64,000 bases of DNA, taken from the NCBI RefSeq assembly GCF_003945595.2, contig NW_024104320.1, positions 2,463,365 through 2,527,364 of the forward strand. Reading direction: 5' to 3'. The position numbers and the translations under genes are program-made. The notes beneath the pieces were generated by a model. The model was given only the letters and a program-made list of their open reading frames with translations. It made no database searches and had not been told where the DNA came from. Shown piece by piece: positions 22,901 to 37,900 of the stretch. Positions within the stretch are counted from its first letter, which is position 1, and the number at the start of each line of letters is the position of its first letter. The stretch is from Pipra filicauda. Its lineage: Eukaryota > Chordata > Aves > Passeriformes > Pipridae.

Positions 22901-25900
22901 TGAACTGCCAATGATTGAGAAAACTCATTGTACTGCCTTGACTGACCGCGAGTGCACTTGCCTGTCTGGTACGTTTCAGACGAACGATACCTGCGTCCCT
23001 TACACGGTGTGCCCGGTCGGCTGGGGCGTCCGCAAGAAAGGAACCGACACGGAAGACGTGAGGTGCAAGCCGTGCCCTCGTGGTACCTTTTCTGATGTGC
23101 CTTCTAGTGTGATGAAGTGCAAACCATACACTGACTGCTTTGGGAAAAACATGGTGGTCATCAAGCCAGGGACGAAGGAGAGCGACAACGTTTGTGGTCC
23201 TCCGGCGTCTCTTCCGAACATGTCTTTGACTTCATCGAGCACCGAAGCGGGTGAGCAGCCCTATGAAGTTCCACCAACCGCTGATCTTCCCAAAGGTAAC
23301 GTCCACCATGTAAACAGAGATTTGGGTTTGGTTGCGGGATTGTGTTCCTGCCTTGGTCAGGGTTGGTTTTAGGCTGTTAAAAACCAACCTGGTCTAAAGC
23401 CAGGGTGGTGCTTTTGCTTCTTGGCCAGAAGGCAGCTGCAGAGTATATGGATTGCCCTCACTTGTATTAAACTGCATTTAATAACATTTTCAGTGAGACT
23501 GCAGTCATGGTCAGACTCCTGGCTGTCCTGCTGTTTGGGCTGAAAGGACATCACGTTCCCCAGCCTCTTTCCCCATCTCTGTGATGCGCTGGCACAAGTC
23601 TTTGTGCAGTTGTGGTGAACCCGAGTTGGGATGCAGCAGGAAAACCCCTGCTGCAGTCTCCCTGCAGCAGGGAGACGACTCTTCTGATGGATTCATTGCT
23701 TTCGTGCCTGTGCTTTCCTTGCTGTGTTTCACTCTGTACTCTGCCAGAGTACAGTTGAATGGGAATCATTGCTGAAACAGCCCTGCAGGAGCCTGGGCTG
23801 TCCTGTAACTTTACTTTCTTCAGTTTCTAAGATTTTCACAAGTTACCAACAGTGGGGAGAACTAGGTGGAGTTCCCCATTCTCTTGCTTAATTGGGAGTG
23901 GTTCATCATCACAGTCTTTATAATGATGCTTTAGCTGTGGCTGGTTTTGGGGCTGCTGCTGTAGGACCCCACTCAAGGTGGTACTCTGCACTCCCTCGGA
24001 AGCAGCTTCCCTACAGTGTCTCATATTAAGCATTTTAGTTAAAAAGTGCAACTTTTGATAACCTTAACACATGAGCTGGTAAATATAATTGCAAGGAAGT
24101 GTTGACATTGGTAGGCTTCCAATGCTTCACCTTTGTTAGGTCTCAAAGTTTACTCTGACATTGTTTTATCATTGGGAGAGGACAGTGTTTCCTGAACTTT
24201 GAAATCAACTGCAGACAATTACGTAAAAGTTAAAGGGTTTTCCCTGTTTGTGTCCTGGTCACAGTGTTTTGGGTAATCAAGTCAGGGGCAAAACCAGGTT
24301 ACAGATGGTTAGACCCACTCTCTGCGTCAGCTGGGATGAGACACGATCTTCAACAGATGAGTTTCCAAAATACACTGCAGTTTTTGCCACAACAGCCCTT
24401 CTTCCTCTTCTCGCCAGGCTTTGGTGGTGCAACTGGCTGGGACCTGAGAGCTGTTGGTTGATAAGGAAACTCAATAAAGATGGAAGGTAGCTCTTAGGGG
24501 GAAGTTTGGTTGCTTCAGAAACCTATTTTGTAGTTGATGCATCTGCAGCTGCTTGCAGTGCTGATAGAAAGGTTGTGCTTAACAAAATCCAGTGGAGAGA
24601 TACTAAGCCTGCAAATTGTTATGTATTTTTGTACTTTTAGCCCCAATATGAAATTTCACAGCTGTACTAAAACTAATTTTTGTAAACTTAAGAAAGAAAA
24701 ATCAACTTGCTCAAAGTTGGGAGTTTTCTGAGAAATGCTGAATATGGGACAAACACAGATTAACAATATGCCTATAATAACTCATTTTTTTTAATAAGCT
24801 GCCACTAGCCTTAACCACCAGTTTTACCTCGAAACTCCCTCTGTAACTGTACCCATCTGTTCCCAGAGACAAACCTCAACTTCACCTCTACTCCTTCTCG
24901 CTGCCTGGCGTTGGGTTTCTGCCTGCTGGCCAAGCAGGGTCTTAGACCTGCCATATCACATCTCCGGTGCTGTGACACTGAACTCTCCTCTCCTTTCGCA
25001 GGTCTGAACTCTTCAGTTCCCGATTTTGTCCCCTCTCCAGCGCCGCGCGCGTCCAGCAGCGTGGTGGAGCCGGCACGCTACGACAACGAGACCTCGGCCA
25101 ACGGGACGGACGGTGCTGGCAGGACCCTCATGGGCTCTGGCACCACCAGCCAGGCACAGAGCTACCGGCACAAGCAGACCAGCCAAGCGCTGGAGAAGCA
25201 GCCGTCGCTGGAGATGATGGGAGGCGAGAAGTCCAGCGTCCCATACAGGCCCCCCCGGCGAGGTTCGCAGAACGTCCACCAGCACTTCGACATCAACGAA
25301 CACTTGCCGTGGATGATCGTCCTCTTCCTGCTGCTGGTCCTGGTGGTGATCGTTGTCTGCAGCGTCAGGAAGAGCTCAAGGACTCTGAAGAAAGGGCCCA
25401 GGCAAGATCCCAGTGCCATTGTGGAAAAAGCTATTATGAAAAAGTCCACCACCCCCACGCAGAACAGGGAGAAGTGGATCTATTACTGCAACGGGCATGG
25501 TGAGCAGTAGTGACTGGGCTTTGGAGGGGCTGCCCCCACATCCAGTGATGGCTTCTCTAACTTTCTGGGTCTTGTAGTGAGGACAAAGCTCATATAGTGG
25601 TTCCTCAGATGTTTCTTCATCCTTGGCTTCTCCTTCTTCCAGTTCCCATGGCGTGTCCCTGCTCTTGTAGGAAGGGTTAATGGAGGGAATGTCACCTGCT
25701 CGCTCCACCTCCTCTCCTTCTTCCCACCCATCCTTGGTAGAAGGCTCTTGAGTGAAGGCACCTTTTCTTTTTCCTTTCCACTTTTCTTATGTGTTACACT
25801 GTCCTTATTTTCTTGGTGACTCAGGGTCTGGTTATCTTTCATGTTGTCCTTTTACCCTCACCCCATCAGTTTCTGGGAGGCTGAGTCATCCCCCGCCTCT

Positions 25901-28900
25901 TGGCAGCACTTCAGTTTCAGGTTCTCAGCCCTAAATCCCAGCTGCTGGCTTGTGTCCCCAGCCCTTTGCCTGTGCTGGAGCCAGGAAGGTTGTCCTTAAA
26001 GGCCATGTCGTGGACGTGTACAGCTCCACGAGTGTCATCAGGTCTGCCTGGGCGCTCTTTTTAGTAGTGTTTTCTGTTCATTTAGTGGATGATTTGCTGT
26101 CAGCTTTCTGATGAGACTTTAAAGATGACATGTTGTGATCATTAAATTGGAATCAGTAATACATTAATGGTGGCATGACTGTGAGCACTGAGCAGGGTGC
26201 GTGGTTCTTCCTCTGCAGAGCTACAATGGCAATTTTGACCCCTCCTTATCCTGTGCAGACAGCACTGACAAGTCCTTACTCTGAGCTGACGTTGCTCAAC
26301 CTTAAACATCCGTTCACAGTTAACCTTTAGAAAAGCACATTTAACAAGGGGGGGGCAAACAAAGAATGGATTGAACAAAGATTGTAAGGTTTAAGAGAGA
26401 TCAGTCCTTGATGAAAGTCATCCTTGAGTGCTCAAGTACAAAGCAAAGAAGGTTTTGAACAGGGCGTCTTTGGTCATGTACTCTCTTCACCTTCCTGCCG
26501 ATTAACAGACCTACACTTTGTTTGCCTTCATTAATGCTTTTATAGAACTGGTAAGGTCTTGTTGGAATTAGTTTTCTGCATTCTTTTGTATTTGTGTTTC
26601 TTATCAGTTTCCTTTTAAGTCTTTTGAGTTCTTGGGCTTCAGTTTCTTAAGCTTTTTTCCATTTGTGATAATTTTTTCCCATTCGTGATAACTTTTTCCC
26701 ATAACCCCTGCACTCCATTGTCCCTAAAATCTGTGGTACCTGAAGCATGGTCCTTGAGGCTGTGGTGAATGATCTGCAATGAAGTTGCAGAGCTTCATTA
26801 GACATCCTTATTTGTGGGTGCTAGCAGAAATACCATGTGTCTTTGGCCATGATTCATTGGCCAAAAGCACGTGGTTATTACTAAACTGTATTAACTCTTT
26901 CCCCCAAGACCTTAATTACCAGTTGGTTGAATTTCTGACACTTTCCTGTTTTCTGAAGCATCTCGGAGCAGGGTCTAAGTTCATACAGGACAGGGATTGA
27001 TTGAAAGCAGGGACCAGACCAAGTTGGATGGATGCAGTGGATGCAGTTCTAGATTCTAGTCTGGTGTTTCAGACCCTGTGCCAAAATGCCTGTGCTGCAG
27101 GTGGTCCTTCTGGAAACCTACACACTGAGCTGCCTTTGTGGGCACTGCTGTGTGTTTGGTCTCCAAGCATGATTCACATTAAAGAAACCATACAAATAAG
27201 AGAAGGTTTATGTGGTGAGCAATGAGACTGTATTTAGGTATAACCCTAAATATTTAGGTTGTAACCTCACTATCCAGGTCTTGTCATCCTTTGGAGGACA
27301 GCATCATTCATGGGTCATCCTGTGCTTCCCAGGATGAGTTGTTCCAGTCTTCTCTGTCATCTGTTAACAGCTGAATTCAGCTAGTGCATCAATTTTGCAG
27401 GATTTCCAGATTGGGAAATAATCTGGATGTAATAGCAAAACCAATCTTAGGTGATAAACCAGCCTGGATGGAGTCTGGAGGTGAATAACCCCGTTACTCC
27501 CAGTCATTCGTGCAATAGTCACGCTGGTTCCCCCTTGGCGCGAGTGGCTTCGTGACTTCCTCCTGCCCAATGTCCTCAGTTGAACTTGTGCAATCAAGGC
27601 AGACAGATGAGTGCAAAACAATTAATGCTTTGTCTTGCTTTTAGTGCAAACTAAATACTGTTACATTAGCTGGAAGGGCCTTGCTCATTAGTTCTTGCTT
27701 GGTGGTGGTGCTCTGTCATGTCAGATATGGAAATTATTCTCATTATTCTCCTCTGCGGCAGTGTATAAATCCCTCTTTGCTTTTCCAGTTGGAACGTCTG
27801 GCTCTTAAGGCTGTTTACTTGAAAGGAGAGGTGTAGTGCCATAAAGGAGTTGACCTTTCATTTAATAACTGGCTGTACAGCTGAGATGAACTGCAGAGCT
27901 GCCGTGTCATGGCTTAGCTTTCTGCTGCTCCAGCAGTGTTTGTACCAAATCATGCTTCATCCTGAAGCAGCGTTTCAGACAGGGGTGAGTACAGGGCTAA
28001 ACTTCAGGCTGTACAGAGAGGATATCTTTCCCCTTCTGTGCTGCTGTGTAGATCCCTCTATGGTAGGAGCCAGAGCAAAGCCTCCTTAGATGTGAGGACC
28101 ACAGCTACTCCCCAGGTGCCAGCCTGGTTTGTGGTTGTAATAGAGGTGTGGAGAGCAAGCAATTAGGTTTTAAATTATGTTCTGTGGCTGGGGGTGAAGC
28201 CTCTGGGCTGGGTGCTGGCAGTGCACCCACATCCTTATGACCTCCCCACCTGTAAGTTGGCAGCATACCAGCGAGGGGTTGTGGTGTTTATTGCCTGTTT
28301 ACGTAGCTGTTGCAAACAGTCTCCCCCAACTTTTTCCTAGTTTACCGCCTCCTCCCTCCTAATCTTTTCAGTAAACATCTTTAACCTTTAAAAGGAAAGT
28401 CCGGGTCTGACGTAGGCTCTGGAACCTCTCCTGAAGGTGCTGTGCTTGGGCACCTGCCTTCACACCGGCAACCCCCCAAGCCTCCTGTGGCACCAGGAGG
28501 GCATCCAAGGCCTTGCCTGTTTGGAGGATTTTATTACTGGTTGCTTCAAGGCCATGGGTACTGGGTAAAGCACAGTCAGGGTGGCAGAAGCACTGCTCTG
28601 TGCTGGAGCAAAGACATCTCACTGTGCTTGGGCTCCTTACCAAAAGAGGAGGATTTCAGGGTGGAAGTAGGGGCTGAAGCTCTTCCCCAGTTCCTGAAGG
28701 CACTTGATTCCTGAATTGTTTAAATAATTGAGATAGGTTTGCTATCCTGGTCAGCAGTTGTTGTCACTGGGTGTTTCACTTGACCTCATCTCCCCGTGAG
28801 CTGGTATCTGTGCCCCATCCTCTTTCTGGCATAATACATGCCTTAAATAACAGCCCAAATATAAAAATAGAAGTAGCTTGGGAGGCTGGTGTTAAAACTA

Positions 28901-31900
28901 GACACATGTCCTTAACATGGACATGTTCCAGCCAAGGCAGCAAATGCCAATGATTCTCACTGGATTAAATGGTTCAGAGGTCTGGGAAGAGCTTGCAATG
29001 ACTAGTGGCCTGAGTTAGCAGCCAGCCTACCTCCACATCTGTCCTTGTGCCCACCCACACAACAGGGGCTCTTCCCAGAGCCCTGACGTCTTGTCTATAG
29101 GGAATTGAGAAGGTAAAGCAATGCCAGCAGTGCAGCTGTGGTTGGAGAAGCTGGGCCTCTTCCTTCTTCAGTTGTCTCTTACTTTGCAGCCCTGCCGATG
29201 GGAATCCAAAGGAGAAAAACAGTTTGCCAGAGATTTCCCAAGAAATTATCCACTTGGTGCCTGAGTGATGTGGGTACTGGGCTGATAGGGCTCTGTGGTT
29301 TAACCTTGTAGGACTTCTTTTTTTTAGAAGATCAAGAACAGCCTACACACAGGACTTCTTGTAAACAATCCCTTTATTTTAGCAAATACCCATTTCCTTT
29401 CTTCAGATATTTTCAGAGGCAAGGAATTGAGCTAGGCAGAAACCTTTCAATAAAAACTGAGAATTGAAGCCTGTCTCTCAAATGTCATGGCAATGCCAAA
29501 TTTGCCATCACTCTATGCCAAACATGAAGATGGACTTGAATTCTTCTTGCAGAATTTGCTGATAGTGCTGCCTTTGACATTCACACATTTAGTAGCAGGG
29601 GGATGAAATACAAAGGCTGTAAAATGTTAGAGTAAAACCTGTGTACAGAAGCAGCTGCCTGAATTGATATGCCAAGAGGCAAGAAGAAAGTTTGGTGATT
29701 TTTGTTTTTTTGGAGTCAAAAGACCAAAGAAACAGATCTTGGCAGCACTGGCCTGGCATGAGATGCCACTTCCCTTTTATTTTTCTTCAAGTCTTGTAAT
29801 TGCACATTATTGCAGTGGGTGGTGAGAGCAAGGCCAGGAAGCCTCTGGTTAAATAATCAGAGAAATTAAGTGTTCTGCAAAAGCTGTTTGCAGCTGTGAT
29901 GGAGCTGAGGCTTGACTGCAGGTAGAAGTTCTGTGCTGATAATGGCTCAAGATCAAAGTGGAGAGTTGAGGAATAGTCCTTGGCTTGCATATTGGTTGCT
30001 GAGGGACCAGGGCTAGGCGTGAGCTTGGTCTGCTCCCAAGGAAGACATTGAGGATGTTAAAGAGAGACCACACCCTAGTGTGAGCCACTTAGTGTAATGA
30101 TTTTGTTTGGTAGGGGTCGTTTACCCTGTCATCAGCTCCTGAACAGGTCCCATCTTGGTGGCAGGGGCTGCTGTGGAAACACACCCCTGGAGACTATCTC
30201 TTCCATCTGCAGAGCACTGGGAGGAGTGATGGGGATAAAAGCTTCACCAGCCTCAAACTGTGGTGGCCTCGAGCTTTTGTGCCCAGACCACAGGTAGGGC
30301 AGAGATGGATGGCCACAGCATCTCAGGAGGGCAGGTGTGCCCAGTGCTGCTGACATAATTGGGTAATTGAGGTTACAAGGAGAGGAGCAGCCCTGGGCTT
30401 GTGTGCAAACCCTGATATGACTCTGGCAGGCAGAGCATGAGATGAGGGATTAATGTCTGTCTACCTGCCAAAACGGAGAGGCAGAGGGTGGTGTGTTTTG
30501 TTTTTGTTTTCCAAAGCATTCTCTCCTCTGGCATCTGCAGCTTGATGATCTGCAGATGACTCCTGGTCCTCTGATGACAGCCTGTCCGCTTCCACAGAGT
30601 GAGACCCAGGCAGAAAGGGAGCTGGTTAAATTGGAAGAGGCGGGTATGTGCCGGGCACCACAACGAATATGGATGCTTAAAACAGGACTGATTCCTCACT
30701 GGAGCTTGTTCTGCTGCATTTTGTGCTATGTTTGCTCCAACATAGGCACAATGCTCTGCTTTGGGTGGGGTGAAGCAACTCTGCATCTGCAGCACAAATC
30801 TCTGCCATGGGAGCGTTGGGCTGACATCTGATGAGATCAGAGCACCATCTTCCATGAACTGCCCAACTTAAAACATTGTTCAGGTTTGCCCAAAAATCAT
30901 CTTTGTCCTTTTGGGAAGCTCTTTGTTTTCCAGAGGGCATATGCAAGAGCTGACCAGGACTTCTTGGTGAAAGGGAGCCTTGGAAAATGCAAACGTGAGA
31001 GGCTGCTGTTCTGCTTAGAGAGGAGGAAACCTAATAATATACAGGTTTATCATCTCTTGTTCCTCGACCTTACTGCATTAGCACCAAAGACTGGTGCTTG
31101 ATCACTTTTAATGTGTGTTACTACACGAGCCATCTATCCACAGCATGAGCAGGTCTGTGTGAAGTTGGAACATTTGCTCCCAAGTCTACTTCAAAATAGA
31201 AAAGAAAAAACCAAATTACCCCATGGCCAAAATTCCTGGGTGGCCCCTGTATTAATTTAATGAGGGATTGGGATTTGTGCCTGCCCATTAAGGTGTAGGG
31301 CCGAGTGTCAGAAGCAGGGCAGCTCTGCAGGAGAGGAGGATTGTCCTTGGAGAAAAACAGTCCAAGCCCAGTGTGGTTTTTTTGCCAAAAACCCGACACC
31401 AGTTTCTGCGCCGGGAGGGCTGTGATTTCACACTTCAGTAAGGCTCTCACACATCACTCCTCGAATAACAAGGCAGATTTTTTTTTTAACTTGCTCTCTA
31501 AGACTGGGGGGAAAAAAAATGCAGGAGGTGAATTTAATCCTTGAGTTGGCATCTGTGGGTGTCTGGATATTTATAAGGCTCTGGCCACAGTAGTGTGCGT
31601 GCTCAGGGTTACCAGCTGTCCCAGAGGGTTATAATGAAGATGAACTCTGCGAAAGCTATTTAAAATTTAATAATTACATAAAATACTTATGCTGGCCATT
31701 CCCATGCAAACTGAAGGAAGAGCAAGTCCACTCTGCAGGTCCCCATTTTAACATCCCATGGTAGTGGGCAGGAGCTTGCGTGGGTCCTGGGAGGGTTGGA
31801 CCAAGGTGCTGTTACAGAGATGACTTCCACTTAACATGTGTTGCAAAGGAAAGTCTTGTCTCTTGCTGACCTTCAAGTTCCCAGGTCAGAAACATGTTCC

Positions 31901-34900
31901 TAACCTTTCTCCACTGCTTGGTTTGGTTATTTTCCTTAGAGCATGTGGGAAGTGTTGTTAAGGAGTCCTTTCCTGCCTTGCAAGATTTTTGGTTTTGTCT
32001 TTAAAAAAAAAACCAAACAAACAACAAAACAAGTCCAAACATAAGGATTTAGTGGTTTGTTGCCCAAACAGCACTTGCTGAGGATGTGAATCACTGGGTC
32101 CTGGGAGGATAGCAGCACTGTCCTCCCTGGTTGCGAAAACTACCAGATCGTTAACAAGTCTTTGTGAGTGTGTCCTTTCTTCCTGTCTGACAAAGGCTCT
32201 TGTTGGAATCATGGAAATGTTTAGGTTGGAAGGGACCTTAAAGATCATATAGTTCCAACACCCCTGCCATGGGCAGGGACACCTTCCACTAGACCAGGTT
32301 GCTCAGAGCCCCGTTCAGCCTGACCTTGAACACTTCGAGGGATGGGGCAGCCACAGCTTTTCTGGGCAGCCTGTGCCAGTGAATTTCTTCCTAATATCTA
32401 ATCTAAACCTGCTCTCTGTCAGTTTAAAGCCATTCTGTCTTGTCGTATCACTCCACGCCCTCGTCAGAAAGTCCCTTTGCAGCTCTGTTGTAGCCCCTTA
32501 AGGTACTGGAAGGTCCTGTAAAGTCACCCTGGAGCTTTCTATTCTCTGGGCTAAACAACACCACCTCTCTCCTCCTGTCTTCTCAGGGCAACTGCTCCAG
32601 CTCTCAGACCATTTTTGTGGTCACCTCTGGACCTGATGTAACAACTCCACATCCTTCTTATGCTGGGGACCCTAGGGCTGGATGGTGGGATCTCATGAGT
32701 GTGGAATAGAGGGAGAAAATCACCTCTCTCAACCTGCTTGTCATGCTGCTTCTTATGAAACCCAGAACATGGTTGGCTTTCTGGTGGGCAAGCGCACATT
32801 GCCAGCTCGTGGTCAATTTTTCATCCATCAACATCCCTTGGCAGGGCTGCTCTCAATCCCTTCCTCCCCCAGCCTGTGCCGATACTGGCAATTGCTCTGA
32901 CCCAGGTGCAGGACTTTTCCACATCTTCCAGACCTCATTTAGGACCTGAAATATATTTGGAGGGCAGGGGGAGGAGTTTGAGTTTCCAGTAATGTCCCTT
33001 TTTGGCAGCAGTGAATTGGTGAAATTTTTGTATTTTGAAAGGTATTTGTGCCGGGAATTTGGGATTTCTAAGTCCTGGTTTGGCTGAGCTGTGGTATCTT
33101 GTCAGCTGGAGTGTGGATGTGCCGCATCCTGGCTCGCTTGTACATGCAGGCTCTCAGTGTGTGCTCAGAGGTAAAAATAGGCTGCTCTGGCTGTGTTTCG
33201 CATGAGTCAGGAGGATATTTGGGGGAGGGAGGTGGGCTGAGCTCAGGAGCAGAGCTGGATTTGCAGTGATTCGGAGCTTTTATCCGAATGTAGGGGAGGG
33301 TTGGGCTGCATCACCGAGGTTTTTCTGTCTGACTTGTGTGTGCCCTTGGGCTGTGCACTCTGTCTGTGATGCTTCATCCAGACAGCCTGTCACAGTCAGG
33401 ATTTGTCACTGCATGTGGTGCACAGACTAATATTGCCCATCTCTGGAATACCTGTGTCAATGTGTAGGTGGTGGAAGCTCCAGGTGCTCCGGCTCAGATT
33501 TCTACTGGGATGGTAGGGGTCAGTTCCCCCCAGATGTTGTGGGTGAACTGGTGGGACCTGTCCCTGATGATGAAAGGCTGGAGCATGGAGCCTCCTGAAA
33601 TCCAGCCTTCCTGAAACTTCATGAAGCTGTCTCTGGAACCGTGGGCAGATGAGCTGCTCACTCGATGAGACTGTGTGTGCCACGGGTCCTGGACAATCTC
33701 CTGAGCTTTCCTTTCTGGCTGTATAAGACCCCTTATAAGACTTGAACTGATGTTGAGTTAAACGTTTTCTCTGTGCTGTGTCCCTTCATTCTTCATTATT
33801 AATGGGATGAGAGAACACATGGCTTGGGAGGGCTCTGAGTATGAGATTTCTCCTTGAAGGTGGCATTTTCTTAAGGAGCACTCTTCTGAAAAACACCAGT
33901 TATATTTGGCTTGAGTTCTGAAAATGAAAACAATGATGTCTTTTTGTTCATGAGAGGAAGGAACTGCAGCTCCTCTGTGGCCAAGCTGTGGTTAGACCTC
34001 ACTGTATCTGCTGCCAGGTGCTGGGGTGTAGCCTTGGCGGGGTGGCTCTTCCGCTGCTCTTGAGTTTGCTTAAAGATGTGAAAAAATAATGGCAGACAAG
34101 AGGAATGGCCCCTTGCAGGTACTGTACGTCAGCGTGCCAGCACTGCCGGTCACGGCCCTGCGCCACACTGGCTTCTTGCCCTGCTGGAGGCCAAATGGTG
34201 CTGAAGAATTGGATCTGTGTCCAACCTGTAAATAGCAGGATTACGGGAGACCAGTGAGGCTTGTCCAGAACAAGCCTTTAAAGCTCAGCCAAGTCTTATG
34301 TGCGTGTTTGATGACCACCTTGGTGACGTGGAAGGAGTCTGACTGCTCTGACTACATCAAAGTGTGCTGCAGTGAGGCAGGACACATCTGAAGGAGCTGG
34401 AAATGGGTGGGAAAAATCTTGAACCAGATTCAAAATAAGCAAATGGAAGTCACTTAAGTAAACTGAAATGGTGTTTATGGGGAAGGAAGGCAGAGGTGAG
34501 CAAGTGTCCAGAGACAGGCAGTGGAGCTGGTGAAGGGGCTGGAGTGCAAGTCTGATGAGGAGCAGCTGAGGGAGCTGGAGATGTTTAACCTGAAGAAAAG
34601 GAGGCTCAGGAGGGACTTTATTACTCTCTATGACTATCTGAAAGGAGGTTGTAGAGCGGTGGGGGTCAATCTCTCTGCACTGCCTCTTCAGAAAGGTCCT
34701 CCCTTCAACTCAGTGTCTTTGCAGATGAGCTGGATGTGTGTTCAGCAGTGCTGTTTGCTTGTGCCACTCTGGAAGCATTTTTCCATTTCCAGACTTGTCT
34801 CCATTTCTCCCAGTGTGCCCTGGCTGTAGATGGGCCTGGTTGTGCCCATGTTACCATGTGTGTGCATCCACCCATGGGCTTTACACTTGCCTATGCACAA

Positions 34901-37900
34901 CATGTTGGCCTTGTCCTGGCTTGAAGTGGAGCTGATCATTGCTCTGGGGTTATCACTACCTTAAAATAGTAGGTGGCTGCAGGGAGTAGCCCATCACAGC
35001 ATTTAGAGACTTGCAATGTTAAGGTAATGGCAACTGAAATGCCACCTGCCCAGGTACCTTAGACACACATGAATGTCCTGGGTCCTTCAGATTGTTGCCT
35101 GCTCTGGACTGGCCATGGAAAACACAGCTCAGCTGGATTCAGATGTGGGGGTTCATTTGTGTTTCCATTGTCTGAGGCAACCAAAGCTGAGTCATCAATG
35201 GTGATGGTTCCTGATGGTGATAATGTGGTGGTGGTGTCTCCTGCATTTGCAGCAGGATGGTGACAGCTCTCCCAGGCTGTCCCTATGGCCTGTGATAAAA
35301 AAGGAAGACAACTCAGGCTGTTGCAAGCTCAGAGGAGCTTTAGCTTTAGCATCAACGTGGCTGTGACCAGCCTTGTGTGGGAAGTGTGAAATGAGTGGGT
35401 TAAAGCACCATCTCTGCTGAGCTTGGCCATTTTACTTGGGATTGCTGGGGTCTGGAGGGCTTTGAGCATCATCTCCATCCTCAGGGTGCAGATGAGTGTG
35501 CTTGGAGAAGGTTCTCATGGTTCAGGGACTGGGGAGGACCTAGGACCTAAGATGGAGCTGGGATTTTTGCTCCATGCACTTTGGGAGGCACCTTCCCATC
35601 ATGATAGGATGCTCTGGCACTATTAGTGCTCTGCATTGTTAACTCGTAGGACTTCTGGAAATATGGAAATAGTAGGATGGTAAGCTTATTACATGCGTTA
35701 CCATTTTATTTTTGTTGGAGCAGTAATACTTGGCAGCATGCAGCCACAACTTGTCATGTAATGGTTTTAATCTTATTTTTCAAGAACAGAGGGAGCAGTG
35801 TTTTTCTTACTGACTGGAGCCAAATCTGTGCTCATGTCTGTGTCTCTTCCATATCTCTCTGGGGTTTTGTTTGCACAATATTGTAGTGGATGTAGCGAAC
35901 ATATGGGGCTTAAATTTATTTAATAGTCGCAAGAAAATGAGTTTAAGGTTCTTACAGTATTAAGGTAGGCATTTCCAAATTCATTTTTAATAGAACATTT
36001 GTTCTTCAAAGATTATTACGTGCCATTAAGTCCTCTGCTGCCTGGTGTGTTCTTGTGCCCTGGGATGTTATTGCCAAGGGATATAAACATGTTTATGGGC
36101 CCAGTTTATTGAACGGTGAGATTAAATATACTAAACTTGAAAATGTCAGTAGGAGCATGAGCACTTCGTCATAAATCCCGTGTGAGAACATTAGGACATA
36201 AATGTCATGTCGCTGCATAAAACCGGCGCAAATCAAGTTGCGAGCAGCTGAAAACTTTTCTCACCAGTACAGCAGCTGTAAACACTGGGATTTATCAGCA
36301 TTAAATACATGGATAGGAGCAGGTAGTACATGGGTTTTTCTTTTTCTGGGCGGATTAGGTGTGCCATGCAGGGATAATAAACCAGCAAATTATGTTATGA
36401 TACTTCTGTATGACTGACGTGCATGGGAGTGGGTGTGGGCAAAGCCCCCACCCAGCTATGACGTGTTGTCTTGCTGCAGGGCAAGTGCTGGCAGGGGGAC
36501 CCAATGCCGCTCATTTTATGCGTGTCTATAAAAAAATGGGCAGCATTATCTCTATCCATATACCTATATATATGCCCCTCAACCCAGCAAGAATAAAATC
36601 CTGAATACAAGAGTAAAAAAAGCTCTGCAAGATTCATACAGTGAGATAATGACTTATGCACTATATATATATATATCTATCTAAGTACATAAATCATTAT
36701 CTCTCTATAGATAGACATATATAATAGGTGGTGTCAAACCTGCTCGCCCCTCTTTGCATTGCTTTATTTTACCTTGGTGCACAAGCCTTGCAGAGCTTTT
36801 CCTGCCCTTGTATTCAGGGATTTTTTAGGGGTTTTTTATCCCCTGGATTGAGTGATAAAATCAAGTGGCAGCTGCATAAACCTGGCATTTTGCTGCTCTT
36901 ATGCCAAAAGCAGTTGGATTTGCTGGTTTAAAGGACCTGACTCCAAACCTAAGTTGTCTTTTGGGCTTCTTACTGACCCAGGGTATGTGATATGGGAAGG
37001 CATAAGGGCTTGGCAGCCAGCATGGTTTGGTCTGTCTGTCCTTCCTGCACAGGACTGACAGCTAACATGGATGCCAAGTCATCAATGGATGAGAATTTGG
37101 GATTTGCCTGAAGCACACAGGCAACCTGTGTCCCTTGAACTGAGGACCACTGGGTCTTCATCTGGGAAGCATTAACAAGACCAGGCTTAATTCCTGCCAC
37201 ACTCTTGTAATGTGATGGGCAACAGCATCTAACGATCTGAGACACATCAATAACCCCATCATAAATCTCAACAGCAGGTCTGCAGCCTTTTCTCCATAGT
37301 TAAAACCAAGTCCTCTGGTTGGTTTGGGGTTTTTTGGGTGGGCTGCATCCCCCATGCTGGGTTGGTGAGCTGAGCTTTTCTGGTAGGAGAAACTTTGACT
37401 CTTACAACCCATGTGAGATAGTACATGCACGTGACTGTAAACAGCTCGGGAGGGAAGTGTGGTTGTGGTGGGAGGAGGGTGGGGAAGTACAAAATGTGGT
37501 TTGTACTTTGTGTTTCTTGGTGTTTCTGATTTAGAGCAGGTTGAATGCACCGGCTGTGAATGCACCAAGCAACGTGGGCTCATGGCTGTGTTATCTAGTT
37601 TGGAAGTGAAAACTAAAGTCTATATATAGCAGGTCTTGATAAGCTTCCCTTAAGTGAGAAGAGGTTTGGTCAAAAATATCATGAAGCTGTATCGTTTTTG
37701 TATATGTATTTTTTTATATAAGCATATATACACATATATGTAAAATAGCTGTATCATAGATTAGAATATATAAAAGTATGTGTAATATATATATATAAAT
37801 ATATCAGGCTGAATAGATATTTTATATAGGGGTGTGTATATTGTATTGGGTTCACTTGGCAAGGGTTTGGTAGCAGGGGCTGCAGGGGTAGGTTTTGTGA

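Noticed and set aside
30490..30860. Overlapping frames of 112 and 160 codons on opposite strands in intron 3
   Set aside because: No recognised protein, no splice support, no codon bias; most likely chance.
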